Of a stretch of 56,398 bases of DNA, positions 13,901 through 26,241 are shown one piece after another. This DNA comes from Symbiodinium natans (lineage: Eukaryota; Sar; Dinophyceae; Suessiales; Symbiodiniaceae): assembly GCA_905221605.1 (NCBI GenBank), contig CAJNDS010002837.1, positions 207,439-263,836 of the forward strand. Direction: 5' to 3'. The notes below the pieces were generated by a model. It saw only the letters and a program-made list of their open reading frames with translations, was not told where the DNA came from and searched no databases. A program made the position numbers and the translations under genes. How positions within the stretch are numbered: position 1 is the stretch's first letter; every line of letters starts with the position of its first letter.

Positions 13901-15879
13901 CTGAGGTCGAGCAGGAAACCTGGCAGAGCGGACACAAGATTTACTGGAGACCTTGTCTTGGCCCACAACTAACTGCGACTGCTCCACCAGGACATCGAAA
14001 TCTTTGCAGCGGATTCAAGCGCAAAGGGCTCAACGTTTTGAGATCCAAGACCTGCAGGCACCGCATTTGGACTTGCCGCTGCATGCACTAGAAGGCAGCC
14101 ACTGTATTGGTCACTGAATGCACTGACTCAATGCATTCAGTCACGGGCTGCAGCAGATCTACGTAACCGAATGTGAAGAACCAGCCGGCCTGTGTAAATT
14201 GCAGCTGGGCGATGCTCACCTCACCACCATGTCCTGTGGGTCATCAGCTTGAAACAGAAACATCCGTGTACGGGAATCACAAAGCGAATCACAAGCGCAT
14301 TGCCTGGCATCTCACCTTCAAAATCCACTAGCAGGGCTGCGCCATACTCTTCACAAGTATCCTCAGCCAAAAAGAAAAACGCATTTGGCTGACTGTGTTG
14401 TCAAAGATTTCCTGAAGCATCCCGAGGACTGCCAAGCACTGCCACTGACCCACTGGCGGGAATCACGAAAGTTGCATGGAAAACCAGCACGAAAACGTGC
14501 AACAGACCATGCGTCAAAATCGTGACAGCCGGACCACGCTGCGAGAAGCAGCCACCACCCCACTGCTCGATGCGAAGATCAGCATGATCAGCCGCGACCC
14601 GATGCGACGAAAACATTCCAAATGCGGCGAGTACCAGACAGCAACGATATGCAACGCTGCACACTCACTTAAAAGGGAGTCGGATGCCGTCGGGATGCTG
14701 CATGAACATTTTTCCCCTCTTCCTCTTCGTCGAACAAAGACAGTCAGGATCGTTCAAAGCAGAAAAGCCTTGATCACCGAATATCACTGACATGCAGACG
14801 AGGAGCTATACAATTCCTGACCAGTTGCTTCAGCCGCTGGAGGTCCTTCCGCAACATCAATCGAGCAGTCACAGACCCATGCAAGGAAACCTTTTCCCGA
14901 CCCGAACTGCCTCCGCAGACGGTGCTGGAATAGACTCAACAAGCTGACCCTCCGAGAGAACGAGAAAGGGGCCTGGCCAAATTCGCAATTGAAAGCAAGT
15001 GAGCATGCCGAGAAGTGCCCCTTGACGCAGCCTACCGTTACTCGACACAGGCAAACACAGGACTCTGTAAGGCCGGCCGGGTGACAGTCAAGCGAGCTGC
15101 GCAGCAAGTACGTCTCAAGAAAATCCAGCATTTCAGAACTTTCCTGGGCCACACTTTGCTGATCAAGCCCGTGCAAAGCTCAGCACGTCCCCAGAGTGCT
15201 GCAACAAGCAGCATTAATCTGGCAATTAACTGCTAAGTGATGGGCCTGCTCACGCCCCAGCTGCAGAAGCAATTCTTCACCAACGGGGCCTTCCTTGGGT
15301 GAGCCGTTTCTACGCAACTGCACCCACTGACCACAGAACATGACATACCGTAGCTTGCCTTTTGAGCTGCAGCAGTATCAGCAAAGCCATGAAACGTGTA
15401 GACACACCTGACAAACCTGCGTGCATCCTGAACGCAGCCACCATAGGCTCTGGTGGGAGATCCTGAAACAAGTTGCCGGAACGGATCACCGTAACCTGTC
15501 GTGGAACATCGTGGACCCGACAAGCGCGACAAGAAGGCTGCTGAAGCTACACCCACCCCTTTTACATCTGGCGCGGCCGTCGGCAAGGAACCCTAAATTG
15601 GCAGGAATCGCCTGGGCAGCTCGAAATTTCCCCTGGCCCTGGCCACAGCGCACATGCAGTTCAACACTTCTGGCACACGATGTAAGTCGAAATGAATTCT
15701 TTGAGGACCATGAGCATTCGGGAAACGATGCATGATCTCCCACCCTCCTGCCTGGATGTCGGCCAGCCTTCAACACGAGCTGTGTTCACAACTCTTCACA
15801 ACCACTTGAACGTTTGTGATCAGGTACATGCATCTCCAAACACCTTCTTTCTTTGAACAAGGCTCCCACATTTAACATG
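7985..15879. other. long stretch without a recognisable gene
   Basis: I see no protein family, RNA gene or mobile element that I can name. Reading frames are short and interrupted on both strands. A few minus-strand pieces have exon-like composition but no recognised family: about 10,980-11,275, 12,180-12,345 (listed separately) and 13,720-13,800. These could be small exons of intron-rich genes, since neighbouring minus-strand genes are built that way. Confidence 0.4.
12178..12345 (-). CDS. candidate orphan exon, unrecognised
   Basis: A minus-strand open stretch containing HIHEIHTNLSADSLRRS and DGTKKMVKVKSFLRAFDACH. It is charged and has no low-complexity content, unlike most open frames nearby. 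I do not recognise a family. It could be an exon of an intron-rich gene, or a chance frame. Confidence 0.2.
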
Positions 15880-16123
15880 CCATGCTTGTGCGAAGGCCTG
15901 AAAAAGCTGACATGGTCGCCGCAGCTCAGCGCGGCAACACCCTCCAAGGCAGACTGGTGAACGTAGATATCCTCAGCTGCAGGGCCGTTTCGACATGAAA
16001 CATCGGCCAGGCAGCGCGACATAGCGCGACAAAAACCATGGAACACAGCAGCTGGGCGCAAAAATCTTCCTGGACTTTCCGAGGGGCCGCTCCGCCAGTA
16101 TCAGGCTTTACGAACCCATAACC
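15880..16123 (-). CDS. cold-shock-domain protein, two exons visible, incomplete
   Basis: Cold-shock domains bind single-stranded RNA or DNA through an RNP1-like GYGFV strand and an RNP2-like VHxSA strand. Both motifs are present in the right order on the minus strand: GYGFVKPDTGG at about 16,123-16,090, then EDIYVHQSALEG and CGDHVSFF at about 15,976-15,890. The two pieces are in different frames about 120 bp apart. Joining at a GC donor (after position 16,096) to the AG acceptor ending at 15,977 gives an uninterrupted domain; GC donors are known in dinoflagellates. The first beta strand (typically GxVKWF) must lie in an upstream exon that I could not find, and the downstream exons are unknown. 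The domain call is fairly good; the gene model is not. Confidence 0.5.
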
Positions 16124-16681
16124 TGAGGACATGCTCAACACATCTCAACATGCTACCGCGCAACAAAAAATGTAACAAAAACCCGCGTGCGTGGGCCGAT
16201 GAACGACACACTTTTTGACCCTTCAAGACTACACACTCGGACCTCAACGCCCTAAACATCCCTAAACCCTGATGACGGAAGCCAAGAAGGCCGACAAGAG
16301 ACAACTCCAAACATCCCCAAACATCCTAAAGCCCGAAGCCCATTTTGTGCTTTTGGACATCTGGACGCCTACTCGGTCCTACTGTCGGCCTGTCGGCTGC
16401 AGCGGAGCTCAGGTTTGCGAAGGTTTGCGGGCGCGATCACACTGCAAAACTCCACAACTCGATCAAAGGCTCCTGCCTTTGTCTGGCAGCCAACGCTTTA
16501 CGACCTCTGCTCTGCGCAGCTGGCATTTGGGATTCACAAAACCGGCCAGTCCTTAAGCGCCAAGCTCCGGTACAGGCCACTCCCTGAAAAGCAGCCTGGG
16601 CCGATGCCGTGCATGCTGAACATTTGCTGTCATCGCACGGCGGGGAAAAAAAAAAACAAGGCGGACTCGTAAGCTTTGCAC
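16124..16681. other. no recognisable gene
   Basis: Probably the intron or upstream region of the cold-shock-domain gene. No family or repeat structure recognised. Confidence 0.3.
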
Positions 16682-16783
16682 CGGATACGCGTTGCCGAAG
16701 GTAGCTTCCTTGATGATGGCGTGGACATTGTTGGCTCCCGGGTGCGATAACACCACCTCCCCGAGGTCGGACGTGATGGATGT
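16682..16783 (-). CDS. candidate exon, unassigned
   Basis: A minus-strand stretch containing DLGEVVLSHPGANNVHAI and IKEATFGNAYP. Third codon positions are strongly biased to G or C, unlike the flanks, which suggests real coding. It is followed directly by a possible GT donor (GTGCAAAG). The HPGANNVHAIIKEA segment faintly resembles a Pumilio-type repeat, but a single repeat is not enough to assign the family. It could be an upstream exon of the cold-shock-domain gene 560 bp away, or a separate gene. Confidence 0.3.
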
Positions 16784-19700
16784 TCTTGAGACTGTTTGTG
16801 TTCTGCATGATTGTCTTGCTTGTGGTGTTTGTCTTACTTGGGACTCCATCCTCGTAAGAATGTGAAGCTGTTACAAGTTCGTTTCCTCTTAAGGTTCAAG
16901 GCTGCCTCCCACTCCGTTGGGGCTGGTGTCAGCGTCGGACGTGCTGCAGGTTTCAGGGTTTGGCATCCAACCCAATCCTTGTTTTATCGATGGCTTGCAA
17001 CTCCCCATTCCATGTGGGCATTCGCTGCATGGAGCCAACGAGCTCCCAAGCCAGCAGAGCCAGGCCACTGGTCGCTGAGGCGGAGGGAAAAAAAACTGTT
17101 CCCGCCAAGTCACAAGCAACGCAAAAACCAAAGACCTTCAAGAAACCTAGCCCAAGTACTGCAAAAGGATTTCGAGTGGCCAGCCTGCCTGCACATCCAC
17201 CGCCATTTCGGTCCCCCACTTTTGGCTGTCCCAATCCTGCCAAGCTGATGACACCAGGTGCATGCCCTCAAACAACGGTGGAGGCACCACAACTTACCCT
17301 TGCCTTCAGGAAACTCACGTCATCACCTGCGTCCACCCATCGGAACAAACGTGCCCAGCGAAGTGTGAATTACAAAGTGCACACATGAGCCTTGACAAAG
17401 ATCGCTCGCTGAACGCAGGTGGGTCCGGTACACTGAAATCATCTGGCCTGGCATACCTGTCCCATGAAGTCAATAATCTTAACTTAACTGGCAAGTGTGT
17501 TTTTTGCTCCGGATGCGCAGTTCTATGTTTCCTCACCAAGTAGGAATGCACATGACTACATATATATTTTGAAGCACAAAAGTCATCTCGGCATACACCA
17601 TTGTACCGAACCACGAACCTTCGGACGACCTCGCCGAACTACGTTTGTACTACGAAAGCCCATCTTCGCGCTCCCATGCGTCGTCGAACACCCTAGGTAA
17701 CGACAGGTTCACACTTGGCGAACGATAGAATCAACAGCTCGCAGCTTTCTGGACCTTGTCCCTTAACCCAGAAACGTTCTCTGGATTCCATTGCACGTGT
17801 TCCTCTTATCCCCGGAAAGGCGCACCCCGCACTTTCTAGGGGTTCACGGAAGATAGCTTCGGGAAGAGTAGATTGCATGCTTCGCTTTGGTTACTTCATT
17901 TTTTAAAGGGCATCTCGCATCCGGCCCAACCTCCATCAGGTACGATGTGGCCGCATCCTTTGTCTTTGCCTGCACTGTAACTTCGACGCAGGAGTGCTGA
18001 TTTTTCCCGCGCTTTTTTTGGTTGCACAAACATGTTCTGAACATTATCTTTTTCCTCGCAGCGAACGTCCTGCCCTTCCTGCGGTCCGGGCAACGCTGGC
18101 ATCGTCCGCACGCCAAGGCGACCCGCCCACGGGCATCTCGGGGTATCGCCAGCTTGCACCAGCGTACACCACCTTCCTACACCGACCACAGTCGCGTCGC
18201 GGGCGTCGCAAGAAATGCAAGCACGAGCCTTGACAAAACCGCCTGTCGGCCAGCAACCAACGAGTCTCGAAATCCAGGTCTCGGACCCCAGCCACTTCAG
18301 TGCAGCGGCTGCCGGCTCGGCCAAAGCTATCCAGTGCGTTGGACGGGTCTTGCCGCGCCATCTCTTGTGGTAAAAGCGCCAAATGTCGACGTGAAGGTAC
18401 GAATCGTACGTGCAGCCGGGCTGCCCAAGCAGGTTAAACGCGAAAGCCCACGCGCGGCGGCGACGTGCAACAAGCACGAAGCACGCAGCTTCCGGGCTCC
18501 ACCACCAACGAGTGGTGTCGACCGCAAACTGCACGCCAGGCACGCCACCCCAGAGCGGCATGCCGTTTACGATCGTTTACGATGCATCGCTCATTCTGGG
18601 GCGCAGCATCAATGGTCCCGCACCAAGGTGCCGAGGGTAACCATCACGCCTGCTTCCATGCTGATCTTGGCAGCCACGTGCTCGAGTGGGGCTCCCCGGA
18701 AGGGCAGGAAGCCGTGGAGGCCAGATCGGAGCACGCGGTCGCCGAACGCGTGGTCGCCGAATGCGTGGTCGCCGAACGAGTGGTCGCCGAACGCATCCAC
18801 AGCGGGAGGGGCAAGAGCAAACGACGCAGGAGCAAAGCCTGGAACAGGGAATGCGCGCAATTGAGGAAATCGCCAACGGCATGGGATGACAGGGGCTGCG
18901 CATCCGCAGGTGAAGGGGTCTGGGCCCGGAGCACACGTGACAGGGAGCTGGAGGAAGCAGCTGCAAGCGCGCCTTGCGCAGCTATGCGCAGCTTCTGAGA
19001 CGGCCACCGGAGGACCCACACTGCTTGGCGGAGGCCTGCGTGATCCCGCGTGCGAGCGAGGAGGCAGAAGAGGCGAACGAACGTGGCAATACGGCCGTTG
19101 CACACGACTTCGATGCGCCGTGCATCGTGGACAGGCACATCGATGTTCATGGCCGACAACGCGACGTTGAACCTTGCACACGTGCGCCGGCCTCCTGGCA
19201 AAACCTGGGCCGCGGCGCGATCGAGGGGCAGCGCGCGGGATGCCGGAATTGGAGCAGGCCGCTCGGTGATCCCCGCATACTCGTCAAGGAGGCCACGGCA
19301 GGAGCAGGCGCGCGGACCGAAAGGAAATGCGGGTCAGGAACAACAATATCAACAATGTCCGACATGGGCACACGTGGTTTTTCTATGTTGGGGCAGGGGG
19401 CCCGTCGTGGTCTCCGAGGTTGGGGGGGGGGGCCATTTCCTCCAACAGAGCTGACTTTGTGGGTGCCTCGTACCCCTGCAAGCGCACCGCCTGCATGATG
19501 GAGGTCCTGCGAAATCGAGTTATCAGTTACCCGCGGGCTAGCGCAGCGGCAATCGGCTCGGCCCCGAAGTGTCGGCGAGGTCGAGCACCTGGTCAAGCAC
19601 GGGGCCCTGTCGCTGGCTGGCGTGTGCGCGGGCCATGGGCTTCCTAGGGCCCTAAACTAAACTACCTGGGCAACGCCCGCAACGGCAGCCGGCCCGGGTT

Positions 19701-19900
19701 TCAGCGCAGCGACAGGCGACTCGGTCCGTCCGGCTCACCAAAACGTCGAATGTCGTGCTCGCGCACAAAACCCTCAGTCGTGCCAGGCGGGAGCATCCGA
19801 AGCAAGTAGTTTGCATGCGAGGAAGCGCAGAAGCTGCAGATCCCCAACTGCAGGCAGGCGGGCAAGCAGTTGGTCCTGGGTCTCCCGTTTGCGGCGCAGC
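16784..19900. other. GC-rich stretch with long overlapping open frames, no assigned gene
   Basis: From about 17.9 kb the sequence becomes GC-rich and open frames of 100-280 codons appear on both strands at once, as expected from stop-codon scarcity in GC-rich DNA. None shows a family I know. The only clear structure is the 15-bp tandem repeat listed separately. Confidence 0.4.
18734..18794. repeat. 15-bp tandem repeat, four units
   Basis: Four consecutive copies of a 15-bp unit of the form GTGGTCGCCGAACGC with single-base variation. Because the period is a multiple of three it gives a pentapeptide repeat in any frame; the minus strand reads FGDHA/S repeats and the plus strand VVAER repeats. 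Whether any frame is translated is unknown. Confidence 0.85.
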
Positions 19901-19927
19901 TCCAATCGCACAAAAGCTTCGCTTCCG

Positions 19928-20230
19928 AGCGGCGCTATCGTCCTAGGTGGGGACTTCAATGCTAGCCTTGGTCATGTGCATGCAAGTGACGAACCATCAA
20001 TGGGAGTTTGCGCTTTCTTACGTGCGTGCTTCAAGTTTCACACCGCTGGCCCGATATTTGGCGCCAATTGGCGCTGCAAATGCATTTCATATTGACCTCC
20101 TCAAATCTGCGTGTTGCCGTATTCCTATTGGCTTGGATCATCGCTGTGTTCACAGCATGCTACAGCTACAGCTACAGCAGCCCGCGGCGAGGCGACCATG
20201 CATCCGTAAGCAACAGGATTGGAATTTTGT
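19928..20230 (+). pseudogene. decayed LINE-type endonuclease (EEP) fragment
   Basis: The plus strand carries AIVLGGDFNASLG (about 19,930-19,970), the catalytic GDFN motif of the apurinic-like endonucleases of LINE retrotransposons, followed at the expected distance but in another frame by an IDLLKSAC segment and GLDHRCVHS (about 20,085-20,160), resembling the terminal SDHR motif. At least one frameshift separates them. No reverse transcriptase was found downstream. A dead LINE remnant is the simplest reading; a cellular EEP pseudogene is the alternative. Confidence 0.45.
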
Positions 20231-23200
20231 AAGCCTCACCGCGACCAGGCTTTCAGGCCTCACTGTGACTCTCCGTGTTCCAGGACGCGTTGTTTACAGC
20301 CTGGCGCCTCCAATCTCGATGGCGACCTGCCCCTCGCCAGTGACCTCCGCCCCAACTCGTCCAAGTCGCCGCCCCTTGCTAGCCGTGTGCCGTGATCCGG
20401 CATGAGCGCTGGGTCCGCGACTGCGTGGACGTGCGGAACAAGGGCATGCAAAAAATGTTTTCTTTTGGCTGCTCCTCCCAGAAGCTGTCCAATGGCATGC
20501 AAGATCTACGTATTTACGGAGTCCAGTCTATCTTCAAAACTGGATGCCGTTATCAAGGATCACGGTCGCCCAACATTTCCTGCAGCTGAACCTGCGATAG
20601 TGGATGGCCGCTTGCAGCACGGGATTATCGATACATGCAAAATTTCATAGCTCCGTCGACTTCGAATTCCTTTGATGATGCTGAGGAGCGCAGACAGGCA
20701 GCCTGTCAAATTTGCGCTGCGCCGCGACACTCAACGTGGCGCCATCCGTTACGTCGACACCCGTGTCTACGATCCCGCCACCAGGCTCAGCCCGCATCGG
20801 CTTGGTGTCAGGAACAGAGGCAGCCGATAGCCACGCGGCTGCGTGCGGGCCTGACAGTACTGTCACGAGTCGCTTGTTTCGCGTTTCTCCTCCATGCCTC
20901 GTATCATCAGTGGCGTGGGCAGTGGATGGCAGTGGCAGCACGCGTGCCAGTTGAGAATCAATAAACCTTATTCCTGTTGTCTTGGCTAAACATGTGCTTG
21001 CGCCGCGTGCGTCCCATTACCTGGCTGCAAAAGGCAACTGGAAAGTAGACGTGGGGCCCGATTGGGCCGCGGCTCCATCACACGTCTGTTCCAGAACGCG
21101 CAGCTGCAAGGCGATACCCTGATTTGTCCTCACCATGTGGCTACCATTTCGTCGCGGGGCCACGTTGTGAGCGAAGCGGTCGGGGCCGAAGGCCGATTGG
21201 TGCCCCGAAACGAGGTCACGGTCAGAGTTTCGGGCATTCGGGCTGACTTGACTTGCGTCGTCTACCGGCGACACCGTTGGAGGGGTGCTCTGTTGTGATG
21301 TCTCGCTTGTCTCGTCACTGGCGAAACACGCACTGTGGTGAGGACCCCCATTGGTGGCTCAGGTTACGATGATGAAAGCGCATGCAGTTTCGCAATTGGG
21401 CTGATACATGCCAGATGCTCCCGGGTGTGCTTACAAAGTTTGGTTGCGAGCGCGAACCCCTGCTGGGGGCCCTATGCACTGCAAAGTGGAGGCCTCCTGT
21501 TTCATACCCCTTTGCCCCCCTAACTGGCATGCAACAAAGACAATTGGCGCAACCACTTTTACCAGCGGAAGAGTTTATTGTTCAAGTGCCGAGGTTCCGT
21601 CGACTGTTCAGCGAAACTTATGTAGTGTAGTCTGGCTGACTGACTACCTTGAACACTTGTGCAGACCAGGCCACGCGGCGCGCGGCAGAGCAGCGCAAAC
21701 GCCACCCCGAATTCGTGCAGGCGCTGCAAGTTTTGCATGTGCACTGGGCGATGTGCTGCCTCAGCACCGCCGGTTTTTGTCGAAGCCGCACGGCTTTACC
21801 AACGCACACAACGCTGCCGAGGGGCATGGAGGGGCAAGCTGGAATATGACTCTCGCACCAATGGTGCCGTAGCGTGTGCGTTTGTCTGTTTCGCGCAGCT
21901 CCTGCAAGAGCTGCAGTTGGTTGCGCCCGCGCTCTGCGGCATATACCCTCTTCTAAAAGCCATTCGGCGAAGGCAGAACTGCGACGCAAGGAGCCTCAAC
22001 TCCGCCAACGGATCCTGCAGGGACCAGCACGAAGAAGGTTGATTGTGTTTGCAGATTCGGTGTTATTCCGATTGTAAGCCGCAGAGTCATGCTGGCTAAT
22101 GGGCATGAGTGGGTCAGCTGCTGGCTTGCTATGACAAAAAACAATTCCGGATTTTGCAAGTTGGGGTTCGGGTTCGTTTTCTGGCCTCTCTCGGGCTCAT
22201 TTGGGGAAAAGGTTCGGGCTTTCGGCTGCATGAGCGAAAGACTTTGCATAGTAGCCAAGATGCGGCGTGGTTTGTTCGAAACACGTGTACGAAGGTGCGG
22301 AAATTTTGGAGCGCTGCTTGCAACGATTCGTGCAAACGTTCAGGCACGAAATCGGTCCGGGCCACGCCGTCTGCTAATACGCCCTTTATACTATTCCTTT
22401 TCAATACGCACTGAATACTATCGCCTCTTCGGCCGGCCCCTGCACGGGGAAATGCAGGGCCATTGCCTTGTAGTTTGAACTCACGTCGGAACTGCACAAT
22501 GCGCAAAGACCAATTGCCAGGCCAACAGCAACCACGCTGCCACACTGCTCAAGATTGTGCAACAGCACGGAGCTTGGACAAGGAATCGATGCGTCCTGGC
22601 TTTGATTTGCGGGTGACGCCGTACGCGCCGAATCAGGGCAGCGCAAGGTGCAACGGCACATGGATCTTGGGAACGGAAGGTGTCAGCGGCCATTTGGCTT
22701 GCCATTTCCAAGATGCCTCTGAAGGCTGGCCCATGCGGTGGCTCGTATGCATGTTTTGATGGGGAAAGCTGCGCGTACAGCCCAACGGTGTTGCGGTTTG
22801 CTCTTTGCCTTTGGTCTAGATCATTCTGGAGCTCTCGCAGGCAATCGCACACTGACGGCATCCCGCGGCAACTCCTTAAACAGTCGACCGCTAGTGATGC
22901 CGCACTACAAAAACCTAACTTCGCCTCAAACCTCACCTCGAGAACCTAAGCGATGCGTTCAGCAAGGATACACACGGATTTACAAGCGTCTACCGATGTA
23001 GCCAACAATTCTCCTCACGGCAAAAATAGATGATCCTAGCCGACTCCTAGCACCATGTCTGCCCCTTGCGACCCAGTGACGCCAAGACCTTGGCCGCGAG
23101 ATGTTGGATTGGTAGAGCCCACTTCATTGCATGTCTTTAGCAGCTGTTGTGGAACCCCATCGCAAAACTCGTGATGCCACGACTGTGCGCAAACGAACGA

Positions 23201-24411
23201 TGACTCTGCCGAGAAACTTTACCTTGCCAAAGAAACGAAGATCTCGGTGCTCTGGAACATGGCTTTGCTGCATCTGCATGTAAAGCATTCACTTCGCAGC
23301 TCGCCCTTCATGTACAATGAAAGGAGATCGCAGTTGGCTGCCGGCAGTAGGCTGGTCTTGCCGAGTGATGTACATTTCAGATACTGCGAGATGTCTGTTG
23401 AGATGCCAAAGTAAAATCTTTGGGACCAACATGGAACAACGATGTAGAATCAAGCTTTAACTCATCACTATGCAGCTCCATGCTTGGAGCCTGGCTGCCA
23501 GCAGTGATACCACATTCATTGCAACACCTAGCATTATGCAGCTACAGATTCTTGACCCAACAGCATCCGCATACGAATCCCAAAATTAGAATGATGGAAA
23601 GCTGCTTCCCACACAAAAAGTCGGACATGCATCCGACTGCCACAGCAATCAGACAATTGGAACTCCTCGGCTTCGCTGCGCCAGAGTCAGCGACCATGAT
23701 GGAAATCAAGAAAGCCGGAGTCGAATGGTTCATGAGCACGCCCAACAAGAATTATTTTGATGGAAACCGAGGTCTGCAACAAAACATGTACCAGTGACGA
23801 CCTGCTTGATGTGCGATGTAGGCCTCTGGGTCCGGACTATTCCGGAAATCTTTGTCCTTCACTGTTGTTACCACTCAGTTCTCAGGTTTAGCGCCTTTCG
23901 AAATCCGCGAATTCCGAAGCAACCGCAGCTTCAGCATTAAGAACGAACTGCACAGGGAGAGTTGGAGCAGCTGACAATGTTACCAGCATGTGACAGAACA
24001 GCGATCACTGCCCAAAGTGGCACAAGCAACGCCCTTCATGCCCGTGGAGGGCGCACTGGGGGACCAGTGCCGGGACGGTCATTTTCATCCCTTGGTCCAG
24101 GACCAGGCGATAGCATGACGCTAAAAACTAAAATGCGCAAACCAGTAGCTCAAATCTCCCGGCGCCAAACACACAATGCGATGCTTTTGGAAAACCGATG
24201 ATATCTCACTGCTTGTAAACTTTGTGCGACCTGAAATTGAATCCGAGGGCCCAGCCTCGATCTTCCCTTCAAAGCAGCGGACAACATGAATGTCCAAAAC
24301 GATCCACAAACAAGGAAAGCGATGCTCGAACGTCAGGCACATTGCAAGCCGGCAAGCTCCATCTGTTACGTGTAAGGTGTAGAATTGAGGATGACAGTTT
24401 CCTCCCATATC
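20231..24411. other. no recognisable gene
   Basis: Open frames up to about 150 codons occur on both strands but none shows a family I recognise. The first part (to about 21.3 kb) may include further eroded LINE sequence, because the endonuclease remnant would be followed by more of the element; this is not supported by any motif. Confidence 0.35.
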
Positions 24412-24733
24412 TCACTCATTATGCACCTTTACTTCGATGAGCTGGTGCCTTGATGCTGATATCCCCTTTTCGCGATGGCCAAACCTGAAGCTTGGTTGCT
24501 GACTGGCAATACTCTTGGCTGCAAACTTGCCGAATCCCCGCACAACTACTTCACATGCTGAGGTGTCGGCACCACCCGGTCCAGGTGTGGAGGCAGCGGT
24601 TGATGGCGTCGGGGCATCTCCTTGATGCAACATCAACCACACCAACTTGGTTTGCAATGTGAAGGCGTACACGTTCCCACAACCCACCGATTAAATCTTC
24701 CAAGGCTGTCACTGAGTGACATTTTCGAAGCAT
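24412..24733 (-). CDS. possible HU/IHF-type DNA-binding domain, split
   Basis: HU/IHF proteins are small dimeric DNA-bending proteins; bacterial-type homologues replace part of the histone role in dinoflagellates. On the minus strand a helical piece, TALEDLIGGLWERVRLHIAN (24,715-24,655), is followed after about 100 bp and in another frame by CEVVVRGFGKFAAK (from 24,555) and GISASRHQLIEVKVHNE, ending at a stop at 24,412. The V-x-GFGxF turn and the later I-x-A segment match the layout of the HU fold (helices, then beta arm). The gap ends in CTCAG and could be an intron, but a donor that gives the right frame is not GT. Weak similarity; it could be coincidence or a pseudogene. Confidence 0.33.
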
Positions 24734-25353
24734 GTCCTTTCTTCGCCATCGTTCCTGACAGCAGCAACTTTGACAAGGTCACGCTGTGGATCGCGTGAAT
24801 CGTATGACCCTGCCTGGTGGCCCACCATATCCAGCAACACGCACCCACCAAATCTCCTGCCGTTTGCAAGGCTAATGAATTCGTTCTTCCAGAAACCATA
24901 CACATGGTTCACAAACATGCAGACCAACATCTTGTCAACATGAGCTGGCATCATTAATCGCAGGCCTTGAGGGCTGCCAATTCACGCCATTGATCCACGA
25001 AACGTTGAGCCAACGTCCATTTCGGCACAACAAAATGCTATCATGTTTGTTGCTTAGTACTTGTTTCACAAACTATGGGGCTGTGAAACAGCGATTCGGC
25101 CATACAAAAAAAAAACACATTGAACAACTCCACCACATGTTTGTGCGATGTGGATGGTATTGATACGGCATGTTACTTTATATTCTCAACGTCTGGTCAC
25201 CTTTATGAAACCACATCAAAAAAACAAGGTACCGGTCAACGCATGTGTTCCGTGACTGTACAGTCATTGTAGGATTCAAAAAAGTTATGTCAAAATCTTG
25301 GTTCCCAGAACAAGTCTCATTCGAATGTGAAGCCTTGTATTGCGCAATGACTG

Positions 25354-26241
25354 TTGATCAAAAAGGCCCGAGTGCACAGACTGGTTCGCCCGTGCTTGGG
25401 CGCTCAACTTTTCCAAAGGCTGACCATGCGATCCAGCAAACACCCACATGTCTCCCACTCCAAAGTGCATGGCAAAAGCTCTGATGGGGTTTGGAGGTGG
25501 TTTGTTATCACACAATACGATACCTACACAGCCGACTCGTTTTATGGCACATTGCCTGCCACGAGAATGCGCAATCAAACTTGTCTGTATCAAACACATT
25601 CAACGCTTGGTTTTCGCAACCAACAACGAAAACATGTCACTGTGCCGCCTGTTCCTATGTGCAAGCAAATAGATACGCTCAGTGATTTTTTCCTTTCCTC
25701 AAACCCACGAAGTGAGTGGAACCAAGAAAAGAGAATGCCCAAACATGCTCAGAATTTTGAAACACAGGAGTTTTCTTTCGGTTCGCGCATAAAGGCACAC
25801 GACGTGGCGAAAAACAACATTGAGAAAAAACACACGGGAAAGCAATCAATGGCCAGTAGCAGCGTTGCTCTAGATCGACTTGACAACTGCAAAACATGCT
25901 GCAAGCGACTCAGTTTTCAAGCTCTGGCACAAGGTTCAATGACATTTCCTGCGAACTTCCTTCTGCAGTGTGAAGTCGTCTGGCCAGACTGGACACCGTC
26001 CCACCATCATGCGCCGCACCATTTATCAATTGCGCGGACTGCACTCAATCCAGCAGTCTCAGCGACTTCTCCTTCCAAGACCTGCTTGCGCAGCCGCGCT
26101 GGACACTCCGCTTTGCGGAAGTCTCCTCCCAATGTTGCTGGTGTCACCCGTCAGCAATCCATTGATCATCTTGATTGTGAAAAATCACCTCACCCTTGTC
26201 GAAGCTCGGCGGGGTTCATACGCGTTAGGCGAAATGACTAG
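25354..26241 (+). CDS. 295-codon open frame, hypothetical
   Basis: The longest uninterrupted plus-strand frame outside repeats. The product has no recognisable domain, signal peptide or membrane segment, is rich in Ser, His, Lys and Arg, and the composition resembles translated non-coding DNA. It also opposes the direction of the recognisable genes. Listed only because of its length; probably not a gene. Confidence 0.12.
   Translation: MIKKARVHRLVRPCLGAQLFQRLTMRSSKHPHVSHSKVHGKSSDGVWRWFVITQYDTYTADSFYGTLPATRMRNQTCLYQTHSTLGFRNQQRKHVTVPPVPMCKQIDTLSDFFLSSNPRSEWNQEKRMPKHAQNFETQEFSFGSRIKAHDVAKNNIEKKHTGKQSMASSSVALDRLDNCKTCCKRLSFQALAQGSMTFPANFLLQCEVVWPDWTPSHHHAPHHLSIARTALNPAVSATSPSKTCLRSRAGHSALRKSPPNVAGVTRQQSIDHLDCEKSPHPCRSSAGFIRVRRND

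Noticed and set aside
17896-19647. Several 100-280-codon frames in the GC-rich stretch
   Set aside because: Open simultaneously on both strands, no family resemblance, and expected from GC richness.
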